Of a stretch of 64,000 nucleotides of DNA, positions 1-9,066 are shown piece by piece. The stretch is from Roseateles violae (lineage in GTDB: Bacteria; Pseudomonadota; Gammaproteobacteria; Burkholderiales; Burkholderiaceae_C): assembly GCF_030410485.1 (NCBI RefSeq), contig NZ_JAUHHC010000004.1, positions 62,001 through 126,000 on the forward strand, written 5' to 3'. Below the pieces are notes generated by a model. That model worked only from the letters and a program-made list of their open reading frames with translations. It was not told where the DNA came from and did not search any database. Positions within the stretch are counted from its first letter, which is position 1. Each line of letters opens with the position of its first letter. A program made the position numbers and the translations under genes.

Positions 1-1593
1 TTCAGCGATCAATGGCTGGCCTCGGGCCAGCTGCTGATGCTGGCCGTGCTGTTCCCGCTGGTGAAGATCGCCCACGAACTGGGCCATGGCCTGGCCTGCA
101 AATGGCTGGGCGGCGAGGTGCACGAGGCCGGCCTGCTGCTGCTGGCCTTCTACCCGGTGCCCTATGTGGACGTGACGAACTCGGCCGCCTTCGCCGGCAA
201 ATGGCAGCGTGCCCTGGTCGGTGCGGCCGGCATGCTGACCGAGCTCTTCATTGCCGCGCTGGCCTTCTATGCCTGGCTGGCGCTGGAGCCCGGCGTGGGC
301 CGCGGCATCGCCCATGGCGTGGCGGTGCTGGCCAGCGTGACGACCCTGTTCTTCAATGCCAACCCGCTCTTGCGCTACGACGGCTATTACATCCTCGGTG
401 ACCTGATCGAGATCCCCAATCTGGGCCCGCGGGCGCGCCAGTACTGGCTGCAGCGGGTCGAGCAGCGCGTCTTCGGCGTGCAGCCCGAGGAGCCGATGAG
501 CGTCACGCCCGGCGAGCGGCGCTGGTTCCTCGCCTACCAGCCGCTGTCGGCCGTCTACCGGCTGATGGTGTCGCTGGGCATCGCCCTCTTCGTCGCCCAG
601 CGCTTCTTCTTCATCGGCGTGGCGCTGGCGGCGGTGAGCCTGGCCCAGGGCTTCGTCTGGCCGCTCGCCAAGGCGGTGCAGGCGCTGCTGACGGCGCCGC
701 GCTTTGCCGCGCGCGGCCGGCGCGTGCGCCGGGTGCTGGGCGGCGGCGCCCTGCTCGCCGAACTGCTGCTCTTCGTCCTGCCGCTGCCCTATCACACCCA
801 TGCCGAGGGCGTGCTGTGGCTGCCCGAGCGCGCGATCGTGCGCGCGGCCACCGCCGGCTTCGTGCAGCAGGTGCTGGCCGAGCCGGGCCAGGCGCTGGCC
901 GCCGGCCAGGCGGTGGTGCAGACGGTGGAACCGGCGCTGGAGGCAAGGCTGCAGGCGCAGGCGGCCAAGGTCGAGGAGACCGAGGCCCAGGTCGACGCCG
1001 CCTGGATCGCCTCGCAGGCCCATGCCCAGCAGCTGCTGAAGGACCTGGAGCGCGAGCGCGCCGCACTGGCCCGGCTGCAGGACGAGGCCGATCAGCTGAC
1101 CCTGCGCGCCGGGGCGGCCGGCACCCTGCTGATGGACCGGCCCAGCGACCTGCCGGGCCGCTGGCTGCGCAAGGGCGAGGTGCTCGGCTATCTGCGCACC
1201 GGCGATGCGCCGCTGGTGCGCGTCGTCGTGCCGCAGTCCGACGTCGATCCGATCCGGCTGTCCACCGGCAAGGTCGAGCTGCGGCTGCCGCAGGCGACCG
1301 GGACGGTCTGGACGGCCTCCCTGCTGCGCGGCGTGCCGGCGGCCAGCCGCCAGCTGCCCAGCGCGGTGCTCGGCAGCCGCGGCGGCGGCCAGTTCATGAC
1401 CGACCCGCAGGACGAGCAGGGCCTGCGCACCCTGGAATCGGTGTTCGAGTTCGAGCTGCTGCTGCCCAGCGAGGTGCCGCACGACTTCCTCGGCAGCCGC
1501 GTCCATGTGCGCTTCGAGCATCCGGCCGAGCCCATCGGCCTGCGTGCCTGGCGCGCGCTGCGTCGGGCCTTTCTGTCGACCTTGCATGTCTAG
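1..1593 (+). CDS. M50-type metallopeptidase fused to HlyD-like domain (5' partial)
   Basis: The reading frame is open from the first base, so the N-terminus lies outside the window; about 530 residues are visible. A membrane-embedded zinc-protease motif HELGH sits at visible residues 25-29, and the second family signature NPLLRYDGYY follows near residue 121; these are hallmarks of site-2-protease-like M50 proteins. Several hydrophobic segments follow (to about residue 270). The C-terminal half (about 280-530) is a periplasmic HlyD/biotinyl-lipoyl-like adaptor with a short Ala/Glu-rich coiled coil (about 300-370). The stop overlaps the next gene's start, so it is co-translated with a SecA-like ATPase and a second HlyD protein. 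Seen: motifs and architecture. Inferred: a membrane subunit of an export complex; whether it cleaves anything is unknown. Confidence 0.85.
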   Translation, partial: FSDQWLASGQLLMLAVLFPLVKIAHELGHGLACKWLGGEVHEAGLLLLAFYPVPYVDVTNSAAFAGKWQRALVGAAGMLTELFIAALAFYAWLALEPGVGRGIAHGVAVLASVTTLFFNANPLLRYDGYYILGDLIEIPNLGPRARQYWLQRVEQRVFGVQPEEPMSVTPGERRWFLAYQPLSAVYRLMVSLGIALFVAQRFFFIGVALAAVSLAQGFVWPLAKAVQALLTAPRFAARGRRVRRVLGGGALLAELLLFVLPLPYHTHAEGVLWLPERAIVRAATAGFVQQVLAEPGQALAAGQAVVQTVEPALEARLQAQAAKVEETEAQVDAAWIASQAHAQQLLKDLERERAALARLQDEADQLTLRAGAAGTLLMDRPSDLPGRWLRKGEVLGYLRTGDAPLVRVVVPQSDVDPIRLSTGKVELRLPQATGTVWTASLLRGVPAASRQLPSAVLGSRGGGQFMTDPQDEQGLRTLESVFEFELLLPSEVPHDFLGSRVHVRFEHPAEPIGLRAWRALRRAFLSTLHV

Positions 1594-3580
1594 CGCCCTG
1601 CGACTGGCCCGCGGGGCCTTCCCCGAACGCGAGGACCGCGCGCCCTCGGCGGCCGACGCCTGGGCGCTGGAGCTGCTGGGCCGGCTGCGGCGCGGCCTGG
1701 CAGCGCCGGCTGCGCGCGAAGTCGCCCGGCTGGGCACCCTGCTGGCCGAGCAGGGCCCGCGCCTGCGCGCGCTGGACGAGGCGGCGCTGCTGGCCGAGCT
1801 GCGCGCGCTCGCGCCGGCCGCCGTGCGCGAGCTCGACACGCCCACGCTGCGCCGGGCGCTGCTCGCGATGGCCGAGCTGGCACGGCGCGCGCTGGGCCTG
1901 CTGCCCTACCCGGGCCAGCTGTTCGGCGCGATGACCCTGCTGCGCGGCCAACTGGCCGAGATGCAGACCGGCGAGGGCAAGACGCTGACGGCGGGCCTGG
2001 CCGCCTGCCTGGCCGGCCTCGCCGGCCTGCCGGTCCATGTGGTGACGGTCAACGACTACCTGGCCGGCCGCGATGCCGACAAGAACCGCGCGCTGTTCCA
2101 ACGCGCCGGGCTGACGGTTGGTGTCGTCGCCCATGGCGTCGAAGCGGGGCAGCGCGCGCTGGCCTATGCCTGCGACATTTGCTACTGCACGAACAAGGAG
2201 CTGGTGTTCGACTATCTGCGCGACCGCGTCGCCATGGGCGGCCGCGCCAGCGCGGCGCAGCTGCGCGCGCGCCGCCTGGTCGGCGGGCCGGCGCGGCAGG
2301 GCGCCAGGCCGGCACAGCCGCTGCTGCGCGGCCTGCACTTCGCCATCGTCGACGAGGCCGACAGCATCTTCATCGACGAGGCCCGCACTCCGCTGATCCT
2401 GGCCATGCAGGCCGGCGAGGTCGATCATGCGGCCGCCCATGCGCAGGCGCTGGCGCTGGTGGCCGCCTTCGAGTGCGATGTCCATTACCGGCTCGACGCC
2501 GCGCGACGCGAGCTGCACCTGAGCGACGCCGGCCGCGCGGCGCTGGCCGCGGCCACGGCCGGCCTCGGCGCGCCCTGGACCGCCTCCCACCAGCGCGAGC
2601 ACCTGGGCACGCAGGCGCTGCGCGCGCTGCATCTGTTCAGGCGCGACGAGCAGTACCTGGTCGACGCCGAGGGCAAGGTGCAGATCATCGACGAGTACAC
2701 CGGACGCGTGCTGCCCGGTCGGACCTGGGAGCAGGGCCTGCACCAGATGATCGAGGCCAAGGAAGGGGTCGAGCTGAGCCAGCAGACGAGCACCCAGGCG
2801 CGCATCACCTACCAGCGCTTCTTCTGCCGCTATCTGCGCCTGTCCGGCATGAGCGGCACCGCGCGCGAGATGGCCGGCGAGTTTGCTGCCGTGTTCCGCC
2901 TGGCCACGGTGACCATTCCGACGCACCGGCCGAGCCGGCGCATCACGCTCGCGCCGCGCCTGCTGCCCGACGAGACGGCCAAATGGGCGGCGGTGGCCGA
3001 GTTCGTCGCCGAGCGCCACCGCGCCGGCCAGCCGGTGCTGGTCGGCACGCGCTCGGTGCGGTCCTCCGAGACCCTGGGCGCCCTGCTCTCGGCGCGTGGC
3101 CTGCCGCACCAGTTGCTGAACGCGCGCCAGGACGCCGCCGAGGCCGAGATCATCGCCGCGGCCGGCCGGCGCGGCGCGATCACGGTGGCCACCAATATGG
3201 CCGGCCGCGGCACCGACATCGGCCTGGGCGAAGGCGTGGCCGAGCTCGGCGGACTCTGCGTGGTGCTGACCGAATACCACGAGTCGCCGCGCATCGACCG
3301 CCAGCTGATCGGCCGCTGCGCGCGCCAGGGCGACCCCGGCAGCGCCATCGCCATCGTCGCGCTGGACGACGAACTGCTGCGCCAGCATGGCGGCAGCGAG
3401 GCCCGCCTGCTCGGCTGGGCCCTGGCCGGCGGCGCGGCCACCGTGCAGCGACTGCTGCAGCGCAGCCGCGCCGCCGCCCAGGCGCGGGCCGAGCGTCTGC
3501 ATGCCCGCACCCGGCGCGAGACCATGCGCCAGGATCATCAACTCGACCGCATGACCGCCTTCTCCGGCGATCCCACATGA
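1586..3580 (+). CDS. short SecA-like translocase ATPase
   Basis: A 664-residue SecA-family DEAD motor. Walker A reads MQTGEGKT (residues 126-133), Walker B is DEAD (256-259) followed by the SecA signature SIFIDEARTPL, and the helicase-2 half carries ATNMAGRGTDIGLG and QLIGRCARQGDPG. The preprotein-crosslinking region is present (IIDEYTGRVLPGR). It is about 240 residues shorter than E. coli SecA (901) and ends soon after the second motor domain: the helical wing/scaffold is reduced and the C-terminal zinc finger is missing. I chose the ATG that overlaps the upstream stop by 8 nt, because an earlier in-frame start would lie inside the M50 gene with Cys/Pro-rich unlikely sequence. It is not the housekeeping secA by length and context; more likely a dedicated motor for the neighbouring M50/HlyD proteins. 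Confidence 0.88.
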   Translation: MSSALRLARGAFPEREDRAPSAADAWALELLGRLRRGLAAPAAREVARLGTLLAEQGPRLRALDEAALLAELRALAPAAVRELDTPTLRRALLAMAELARRALGLLPYPGQLFGAMTLLRGQLAEMQTGEGKTLTAGLAACLAGLAGLPVHVVTVNDYLAGRDADKNRALFQRAGLTVGVVAHGVEAGQRALAYACDICYCTNKELVFDYLRDRVAMGGRASAAQLRARRLVGGPARQGARPAQPLLRGLHFAIVDEADSIFIDEARTPLILAMQAGEVDHAAAHAQALALVAAFECDVHYRLDAARRELHLSDAGRAALAAATAGLGAPWTASHQREHLGTQALRALHLFRRDEQYLVDAEGKVQIIDEYTGRVLPGRTWEQGLHQMIEAKEGVELSQQTSTQARITYQRFFCRYLRLSGMSGTAREMAGEFAAVFRLATVTIPTHRPSRRITLAPRLLPDETAKWAAVAEFVAERHRAGQPVLVGTRSVRSSETLGALLSARGLPHQLLNARQDAAEAEIIAAAGRRGAITVATNMAGRGTDIGLGEGVAELGGLCVVLTEYHESPRIDRQLIGRCARQGDPGSAIAIVALDDELLRQHGGSEARLLGWALAGGAATVQRLLQRSRAAAQARAERLHARTRRETMRQDHQLDRMTAFSGDPT

Positions 3581-4416
3581 AACCGATGCCCGTCCGCCCC
3601 GCTGCTGCCGCACCTGCCGCACTTGCCGCCCTGACCCTGCTGCTGGCCGGCGTCCCTGCCCGCAGCGCCGAGCCCGGCTACACCTGCCTGATCGAGCCGA
3701 TGCAGCGGGTCGAGCTGCGCAGCCCGGTCGAGGGGCGCATCGACGCGATCCATGTCGAGCGCGGCATGGAGGTCAAGAAGGGCCAGGTGCTGGTCGAGCT
3801 GGACACCGCCGTCGAGCGGGCCGCGCTGGAGGCGGCGCGCTTTCGCACCGTCATGCATGGCCAGGTGCAGAGCGCCGACAGCCGCCTCGCCGCCGCCAAG
3901 GAGAAGTTCCAGCGCCGCGACGCCCTGGTCAAGGAGCGCTATATCGCCACCCAGGACCGCGACGACTCGCTGGCCGAGATGCGCGTTGCCGAGGCCAATC
4001 TGGTCGAGGCGCAGGACAACCAGCGCCTGGCCGCGCTCGAGCAGCGCCGCCTGAGCGAGACCGTCGAGCAGCGCCGCCTGCGCAGCCCGATCAGCGGCGT
4101 CGTCACCGAGCGGCTGCAGGCGGTCGGCGAGGTTGCGCTCAGCGGCGACAACTCCAAGCCGGTGCTGCGCCTGGCCCAGACCGATCCGCTGCGCGTCGAG
4201 GTGGTGCTGCCGGTGGGCATGTACGGCAAGGTCAAGCGCGGCGACAAGGTCCAGGTCGATGCCGAGGCGCCGCTCGCCGGCCGCTACACCGCCAATGTCA
4301 CCATCGTCGACCGCGTCGTCGACGCCGCCAGCGGCACCTTCGGCGTGCGCCTGGAACTGCCCAATCCCAAGGGCGAGATCCCGGCCGGCATCAAGTGCCG
4401 GGCACGCTTTTCCTGA
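3577..4416 (+). CDS. HlyD-family periplasmic adaptor protein
   Basis: A 279-residue protein with an N-terminal signal peptide (hydrophobic core about residues 10-25, cleavage after PARSA). It has a biotinyl-lipoyl half-motif near 35-60 (SPVEGRIDAIHVERGMEVKKG), an alpha-helical hairpin of about 100 residues, the second lipoyl half (LRSPISGVVTERLQAVGE) and a beta-barrel domain. This is the architecture of membrane-fusion proteins that bridge inner-membrane pumps to an outer-membrane channel. The start overlaps the SecA-like stop as ATGA, so the three genes form one translationally coupled unit. No RND, ABC or outer-membrane channel partner is visible downstream. Confidence 0.85.
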   Translation: MKPMPVRPAAAAPAALAALTLLLAGVPARSAEPGYTCLIEPMQRVELRSPVEGRIDAIHVERGMEVKKGQVLVELDTAVERAALEAARFRTVMHGQVQSADSRLAAAKEKFQRRDALVKERYIATQDRDDSLAEMRVAEANLVEAQDNQRLAALEQRRLSETVEQRRLRSPISGVVTERLQAVGEVALSGDNSKPVLRLAQTDPLRVEVVLPVGMYGKVKRGDKVQVDAEAPLAGRYTANVTIVDRVVDAASGTFGVRLELPNPKGEIPAGIKCRARFS

Positions 4417-4435
4417 GGCTGTCGCAAGGCCGCGC

Positions 4436-5026
4436 TCAGGGCGACGGTGCGCGCAGCAGCTGCCGCAGATCGTCCAGCCAGGCCGCATAAGCGCCCTCGC
4501 GCTCGGGCCCGACCAGGCGCAGCAGCGCCGACGGGTGTAGGGTCACCAGCACCGGAATGCCGTCCGCGCGATCGAACCAGTGGCCGCGCGCCTGCATCAC
4601 CGGCACCGGCCGGCCCAGCAGGCTGCGTGCCGCGGTGGCACCCAGCGCGACGATGGCGCGGGGCCGGATCGCGGCGATCTCGCCCTCCAGCCATTGCGAG
4701 CAGGCCTCGGCCTCGCGCTGCGCGGGCGTCTTGTGCATGCGGCGCTTGCCGCGCAGCTCGTACTTGAAATGCTTGACGGCATTGGTGATGTAGACGGCCG
4801 CGCGCTCCAGCGCCAGCTCGCGCAGCGCCTCGTCGAGCAGGCGGCCGGCCGGGCCGACAAAGGGCCGGCCGGCCAGATCTTCCTTGTCGCCCGGCTGCTC
4901 GCCGACCAGCATCCAGCGCGAGCGCGCCGGGCCCTCGCCCCAGACCGTCTGGGTGGCGGGCGCCCATAGCGGGCAGTCACGGCAGCCGGCGGCCGCCTCT
5001 TGCAACTGCCTGAGCGTCGCTCGCAT
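4436..5026 (-). CDS. UdgX-like uracil-DNA glycosylase
   Basis: A 196-residue family-4-like uracil-DNA glycosylase. Motif A is GEQPGDKED (residues 42-50), followed by LAGRPFVGPAGRLLDEAL, and the C-terminal motif is LHPSALLR. The insertion KRRMH (94-98) after the TNAVKHF strand is the diagnostic loop of UdgX, whose histidine is known to form a covalent bond to the abasic sugar after excising uracil. Cys residues near position 15-18 (CRDC) and further in fit the iron-sulfur cluster of family 4. Start: the ATG giving MRATLRQLQEA aligns with the family; a longer open frame upstream is low-complexity and overlaps the preceding gene more. The chosen start overlaps that gene by 50 nt. Confidence 0.85.
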   Translation of the reverse strand: MRATLRQLQEAAAGCRDCPLWAPATQTVWGEGPARSRWMLVGEQPGDKEDLAGRPFVGPAGRLLDEALRELALERAAVYITNAVKHFKYELRGKRRMHKTPAQREAEACSQWLEGEIAAIRPRAIVALGATAARSLLGRPVPVMQARGHWFDRADGIPVLVTLHPSALLRLVGPEREGAYAAWLDDLRQLLRAPSP

Positions 5027-5528
5027 GGCCTTGGGCGGCAAGCGCCGTGTCGCGGTGGACGATCGCGCCGCGCGGCCCGCGCAGCAGGCTGCCCAGCGCC
5101 AGGCCGGAGGCAAAGGCGGCATAGACCAGCAACAGGCTGGACACGTCGATGCGGCGCTCGAAGCCCGGCGTCAGCCGCTCGGGCACCAGCTTGAGGTCGA
5201 CGACGGCGGCCAGCGTCGTCACCGCCGCCGCGGTGCGCAGCGCCTGACGGGCATCGGGGCGGGCCTGCGCCGGCGAGGCCTTTTCATAGAAAAAGGCCCA
5301 GAACACCGAGGACAGGTGGTGGACCACCATGCCCAGCACGGTGTAGCGCAGGCTGGAGCGGTCCTGGCCGAGCGCGCGGGACCAGAGCCAGTGCGCCGGC
5401 GCGTTCAGCGGCGCCGCGCCGCTGCCGGCATCCCGGCGGCCGCGCCAGGCCAGCACCAGGGTCGACAGCGCGCTGGCCAGGCCACCGCTGAGCGCCGCAT
5501 CGTCGAGCGCTTGCTTCCAGGGTTTCAT
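4977..5528 (-). CDS. hypothetical membrane protein
   Basis: A 183-residue protein I do not recognise. It has two or three hydrophobic stretches: one near 15-30, one around YTVLGMVVHHLSSVFWAFF and one at SLLLVYAAFASGLALGSLL. The start is supported by AAGGAGAG just upstream of the ATG; codons further upstream lack a ribosome-binding site. Its 3' end overlaps the 5' end of the UdgX-like gene, so the two may be co-transcribed, although no functional link is evident. It is divergent from the SDR-DoxX gene with about 70 bp between them, which must hold both promoters. Confidence 0.7.
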   Translation of the reverse strand: MKPWKQALDDAALSGGLASALSTLVLAWRGRRDAGSGAAPLNAPAHWLWSRALGQDRSSLRYTVLGMVVHHLSSVFWAFFYEKASPAQARPDARQALRTAAAVTTLAAVVDLKLVPERLTPGFERRIDVSSLLLVYAAFASGLALGSLLRGPRGAIVHRDTALAAQGHASDAQAVARGGRRLP

Positions 5529-5601
5529 CGGACGGCTCTCCTTGCAGGGGAACGAGGTTTGCCGATGTGGGGCAAGTGCCGTTCCTACTTCAGGAGATGC
5601 C

Positions 5602-6906
5602 GTGGTCGTGCTGCTGACCGGCGCCACCGGTTTTCTGGGCTCGCATCTGCTGTCGGCCCTGCTCGCCGCGCGGCACCAGGTCGTCTGTGTCGTGCGGCGC
5701 CCGAGCGAGGGAGACGCCGCAGAAGGCGTCCGTTATCTGCCGGGCGACTTCGCCCGCGACCACGCGGCCGCGGACTGGCTGCCGCGCCTGGACGGCGTCG
5801 ACGCGGTGATCAATGCGGTCGGCATCCTGCGCGAACAGGGCGCCCAGCGCTTCGAGGCGCTGCATCTGCGTGCGCCGTCGGCACTGTTCCAGGCCTGCGC
5901 GCAGGCCGGTGTCCAGCGGGTGCTGCAGATCTCGGCGCTGGGTGCCGACGAGCAGGCAGCCAGCGCCTACCACCTGAGCAAGAAGGCCGCCGACGAGCTG
6001 CTACTCTCGCTGCCGCTGCCCTCGGTGGCGGTGATCCAGCCCTCGCTGCTCTATGGGCCGGGCGGCGGCAGCGCGCGGCTGTTCTCGCTGCTGGCCAGCC
6101 TGCCGATCTGCCCGCTGCCCGGCCAGGGCCGGCAACAGCTGCAGCCCCTGCATATCGATGACGCGGTCGAGGCGATCCTGGCCCTGCTCGCGCGGCCCGC
6201 TGCGGGCGGTCGCATCGCCCTGGTCGGCCCGGTGCCGCTAGCCTTGCGCGATTTCCTCGCCGCGCTGCGCGCCGCGCTGGGCCTCGGCCGGCCGCGCTTC
6301 CTGCCGCTGCCCGAGCGCCTGATGGCGGTTGCCGCCCGTGTTGGCGACCGCTGGCCCGCCAGCCTGTTCGACAGCGACTCCTGGCAGATGCTGCAACGGG
6401 GCAATACCGCCGATGCGGCGGCCACCAGCGCCCTGCTCGGCCGCCCGCCGCGCGCGCCGGCGCGCTTCATCGCCGAGCGCGACGCGGCGGCGCAGCGCTC
6501 GCTGGCGCTGCTGAGCTGGCTGCTGCCGCTGCTGCGCCTGGCCATGGCGCTGGTCTGGATCGTTACCGGCATCGTCTCGCTGGGCGTCTATCCGATCCCC
6601 GCGGGCCTGGCCCTGCTCGATCGCGCCGGCGTCCCGCCGGCGCTGGCGCCGGCGATGCTGTTTGGCGCCGCCCTGCTGGACATCGCGCTGGGCATCGCCA
6701 GCCTGATGCCGGGCCCGCGCCGCTGGCTGTGGATCGCGCAGGCCGCGCTGATCCTCTTCTACACCGCCGTGATCAGCCTGCGCCTGCCCGAGTACTGGGC
6801 CCATCCCTATGGGCCGATGCTGAAGAACCTGCCGATGCTGGTGGCGCTGTGGCTGCTCCATGCGCTGGAGCCGCCGCCGGCGCGGCGACGAGGGAGCGCG
6901 CGATGA
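5602..6906 (+). CDS. SDR-family NAD(P)-binding protein fused to DoxX-like membrane domain
   Basis: A 434-residue two-part protein. Residues 1 to about 290 form an extended/atypical SDR (Rossmann motif TGATGFLGSHL at the N-terminus, related to NDUFA9-type reductases). The C-terminal 140 residues carry four hydrophobic helices resembling DoxX/DoxD membrane proteins. The active-site YxxxK is present as YHLSK (about residue 119), so catalysis remains possible. Start: GTG with AGGAG five bases upstream; the ATG overlapping the ribosome-binding site is out of frame. The stop overlaps the following DUF2269 gene as ATGA. The substrate is unknown. Confidence 0.8.
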   Translation: MVVLLTGATGFLGSHLLSALLAARHQVVCVVRRPSEGDAAEGVRYLPGDFARDHAAADWLPRLDGVDAVINAVGILREQGAQRFEALHLRAPSALFQACAQAGVQRVLQISALGADEQAASAYHLSKKAADELLLSLPLPSVAVIQPSLLYGPGGGSARLFSLLASLPICPLPGQGRQQLQPLHIDDAVEAILALLARPAAGGRIALVGPVPLALRDFLAALRAALGLGRPRFLPLPERLMAVAARVGDRWPASLFDSDSWQMLQRGNTADAAATSALLGRPPRAPARFIAERDAAAQRSLALLSWLLPLLRLAMALVWIVTGIVSLGVYPIPAGLALLDRAGVPPALAPAMLFGAALLDIALGIASLMPGPRRWLWIAQAALILFYTAVISLRLPEYWAHPYGPMLKNLPMLVALWLLHALEPPPARRRGSAR

Positions 6907-7373
6907 GCAACGAATACCTGATCGTCAAATGGCTGCACATCCTGTCCTCGACCTTTCTGTTCGGCACCGGCGTCGGCTCGGCCTACTACCTGTTCTTCAT
7001 CAGCCTTACCCGCGATACCGCGGCGGTGGCGGCGGTGACCGCCCGCCTGGTCAAGGCCGACTGGCTGTTCACTGCCACCACCATCGTGTTCCAGCCGCTC
7101 AGCGGCCTGTACCTGATGCACCTGGCCGGCTGGCCGATCACGCAGCGCTGGATCCTCTGGTCCTTCGTGCTGCTGGCGATCGCCGCGGCCTGCTGGCTGC
7201 CGGTGGTCTGGCTGCAGATGCGCATGCGCGATCTGGCCGCCGACGCGAAGGCGAAGGCGCAGCCGCTGCCGCCGCGCTACCAGCGCCTGTTCCTGGCCTG
7301 GATCGCCCTGGGCTTCCCGGCGCTGTTCGCCTTTCTGGCGGTGTTCTACCTGATGGTGGCCAAGCCGGTCTGA
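6903..7373 (+). CDS. DUF2269-family integral membrane protein
   Basis: 156 residues with four hydrophobic helices. The opening EYLIVKWLHILSSTFLFGTG, with a membrane-embedded His, is typical of DUF2269 (YndJ/CopD-like, possibly haem-binding) proteins. It is translationally coupled to the SDR-DoxX gene by an ATGA overlap, which suggests that the two membrane proteins function together, perhaps in a redox step at the inner membrane. The family function is not established. Confidence 0.82.
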   Translation: MSNEYLIVKWLHILSSTFLFGTGVGSAYYLFFISLTRDTAAVAAVTARLVKADWLFTATTIVFQPLSGLYLMHLAGWPITQRWILWSFVLLAIAAACWLPVVWLQMRMRDLAADAKAKAQPLPPRYQRLFLAWIALGFPALFAFLAVFYLMVAKPV

Positions 7374-7378
7374 AGGCC

Positions 7379-7645
7379 TCAGCCCTGCCAGCGGTCGCGC
7401 CGCGCGCGCAGATGCGCAAGGGCCAGCATCAGCATCGCACCGACCGCCGCCGCCAGCAGGCCGGACCAGCTGGTCTCGGCGGCGAACCAGCGCTCGGCCG
7501 GCAGCGCCAGCATGCCGCCGCACAGGGCGCCCACGCCGCCGAAGACGGCATCGGTCAGCAGATGCCGCAAGGCCAGGCTGGTCTCCCGCCAGTTGGCCAG
7601 CAGACCGATCAGCGCACCGGTGCTGGCCCATAGAACCAGGTTCAT
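7379..7645 (-). CDS. small membrane protein resembling GlsB/YeaQ (transglycosylase-associated) family
   Basis: 88 residues with three hydrophobic helices and Gly-rich turns (FGGVGALCGGML), the size and shape of the GlsB/YeaQ/YmgE stress-associated membrane proteins. There are two adjacent ATG codons; I chose the second because GGGAG is then 6-7 bases away, against about 3 for the first. It is convergent with the DUF2269 gene with only a few bases between stops. Family assignment is by pattern only. Confidence 0.6.
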   Translation of the reverse strand: MNLVLWASTGALIGLLANWRETSLALRHLLTDAVFGGVGALCGGMLALPAERWFAAETSWSGLLAAAVGAMLMLALAHLRARRDRWQG

Positions 7646-7834
7646 CATCGTCTCCCGCGAATGTGCGAGACACCGGGCAAGCGCAGTGCCGCGGAATTCT
7701 TGCTGTAGTTCTCGCAGACAGTCTTGCCGCTTGCTGGGGCCGATTACCCGCTGGGGTCAGGACTTGATCGCCCCCGGCACGGGGCCTGCGGATTGCCTGT
7801 TAGGCACATCGCAGGAACCCGACAAGGACCACCG

Positions 7835-9040
7835 ATGAAAGCCCTGACCTATCACGGCGCCAAGGACGTGCGTGTGGAAAACGTCGCGGACCCCATCCTG
7901 CAGCAGGACGACGACATCATCCTGCGCATCACCGCCACCGCGATCTGCGGCTCCGACCTGCACATCTACCGCGGCAAGATCCCCGGCATGAAGGGCGGCG
8001 ACATCCTGGGCCACGAGTTCATGGGCATCGTCGAGGAGACCGGCCCCGGCGTGCAGCGCATCCGCCGCGGCGAGCGCGTCGTCGTGCCCTTCACCATCTC
8101 CTGCGGCGAATGCTTCTTCTGCAGCCGCTCGCTGTTCGCCGCCTGCGAGTCGACCAATCCGGGCCGCGGCGCGATCATGAACAAGAAGGACACGCGTGCC
8201 GGCGCCGGCCTGTTCGGCTACAGCCATCTGTACGGCGGCTATCCCGGCGGCCAGGCAGAGTACGTGCGGGTGCCCAAGGCCAATGTCGGCCCGCTGCCGA
8301 TTCCCGATTCGGGCCTGGCCGATCCGCAGGTGCTGTTCCTGTCGGACATCCTGCCGACCGGCTACCAGGCGGCCATCAATGCGCAGATCGTCCCCGGCTC
8401 GACGCTGGCCGTGTTCGGCGCCGGGCCGGTCGGGCTGATGGCCTGCGCCTCGGCGCGCCTGCTGGGCGCCGAGCGCATCTTCCTGGTCGACCACCATCCC
8501 TACCGGCTGGAATTCGCCGCCGCCACCTATGGCGTGATACCGATCAACTTCGACCAGGTGGACGACCCGGCGGCGCAGATCATCGACGCCACCGACTTCC
8601 GCGGCGTCGACGCGTCCATCGACGCGGTCGGCTTCGAGGCCAAGGGCAGCACGATGGAGACGGTGCTGACGACGATGAAGCTGGAGGGCTCCAGCGGCGC
8701 GGCCTTGCGCCAGGCGATCGCCGCGACGCGCCGCGGCGGCGTCATCAGCGTGCCCGGCGTCTATGCCGGCTTCATCCACGGCTTCCTGTTCGGCGACGCC
8801 TTCGAGAAGGGCCTGACTTTCAAAGGCGGCCAGACCCATGTGCAGCGCTTCATGCCCGAGCTGCTCGAGCTCATAGCCCGCGGCGAACTGCACCCGGAGG
8901 CCATCGTCAGCCATATGCTGCCGCTGGAGGAGGCGGCGCGCGGCTATGCGATCTTCAACCAGAAGCAAGAGGATTGCCGCAAGGTCGTGCTGCTGCCGCA
9001 GGCGGGCAGCGGCACGACCCCGGACCTGCCGCCGGTCTAG
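7835..9040 (+). CDS. zinc-dependent alcohol dehydrogenase (glutathione-independent formaldehyde-dehydrogenase-like)
   Basis: A 401-residue medium-chain dehydrogenase. Catalytic zinc ligands appear in AICGSDLH and [12 protein letters not shown]; structural zinc cysteines in [16 protein letters not shown]; the NAD-binding fold has [10 protein letters not shown]. The insertion [20 protein letters not shown] is typical of the FDH-like/threonine-dehydrogenase-like clade that oxidises small aldehydes or alcohols without glutathione. AAGGA precedes the ATG by about 7 bases. It is monocistronic: the flanking genes are on the opposite strand. The natural substrate cannot be read from sequence. Confidence 0.88.
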   Translation: MKALTYHGAKDVRVENVADPILQQDDDIILRITATAICGSDLHIYRGKIPGMKGGDILGHEFMGIVEETGPGVQRIRRGERVVVPFTISCGECFFCSRSLFAACESTNPGRGAIMNKKDTRAGAGLFGYSHLYGGYPGGQAEYVRVPKANVGPLPIPDSGLADPQVLFLSDILPTGYQAAINAQIVPGSTLAVFGAGPVGLMACASARLLGAERIFLVDHHPYRLEFAAATYGVIPINFDQVDDPAAQIIDATDFRGVDASIDAVGFEAKGSTMETVLTTMKLEGSSGAALRQAIAATRRGGVISVPGVYAGFIHGFLFGDAFEKGLTFKGGQTHVQRFMPELLELIARGELHPEAIVSHMLPLEEAARGYAIFNQKQEDCRKVVLLPQAGSGTTPDLPPV

Positions 9041-9066
9041 GGCCCATGGCGCTCGTGTCAACGCGC

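Noticed and set aside
1394-3622. Long minus-strand open frame opposite the SecA-like gene
   Set aside because: Antisense shadow in GC-rich DNA; the plus strand has unmistakable SecA motifs.
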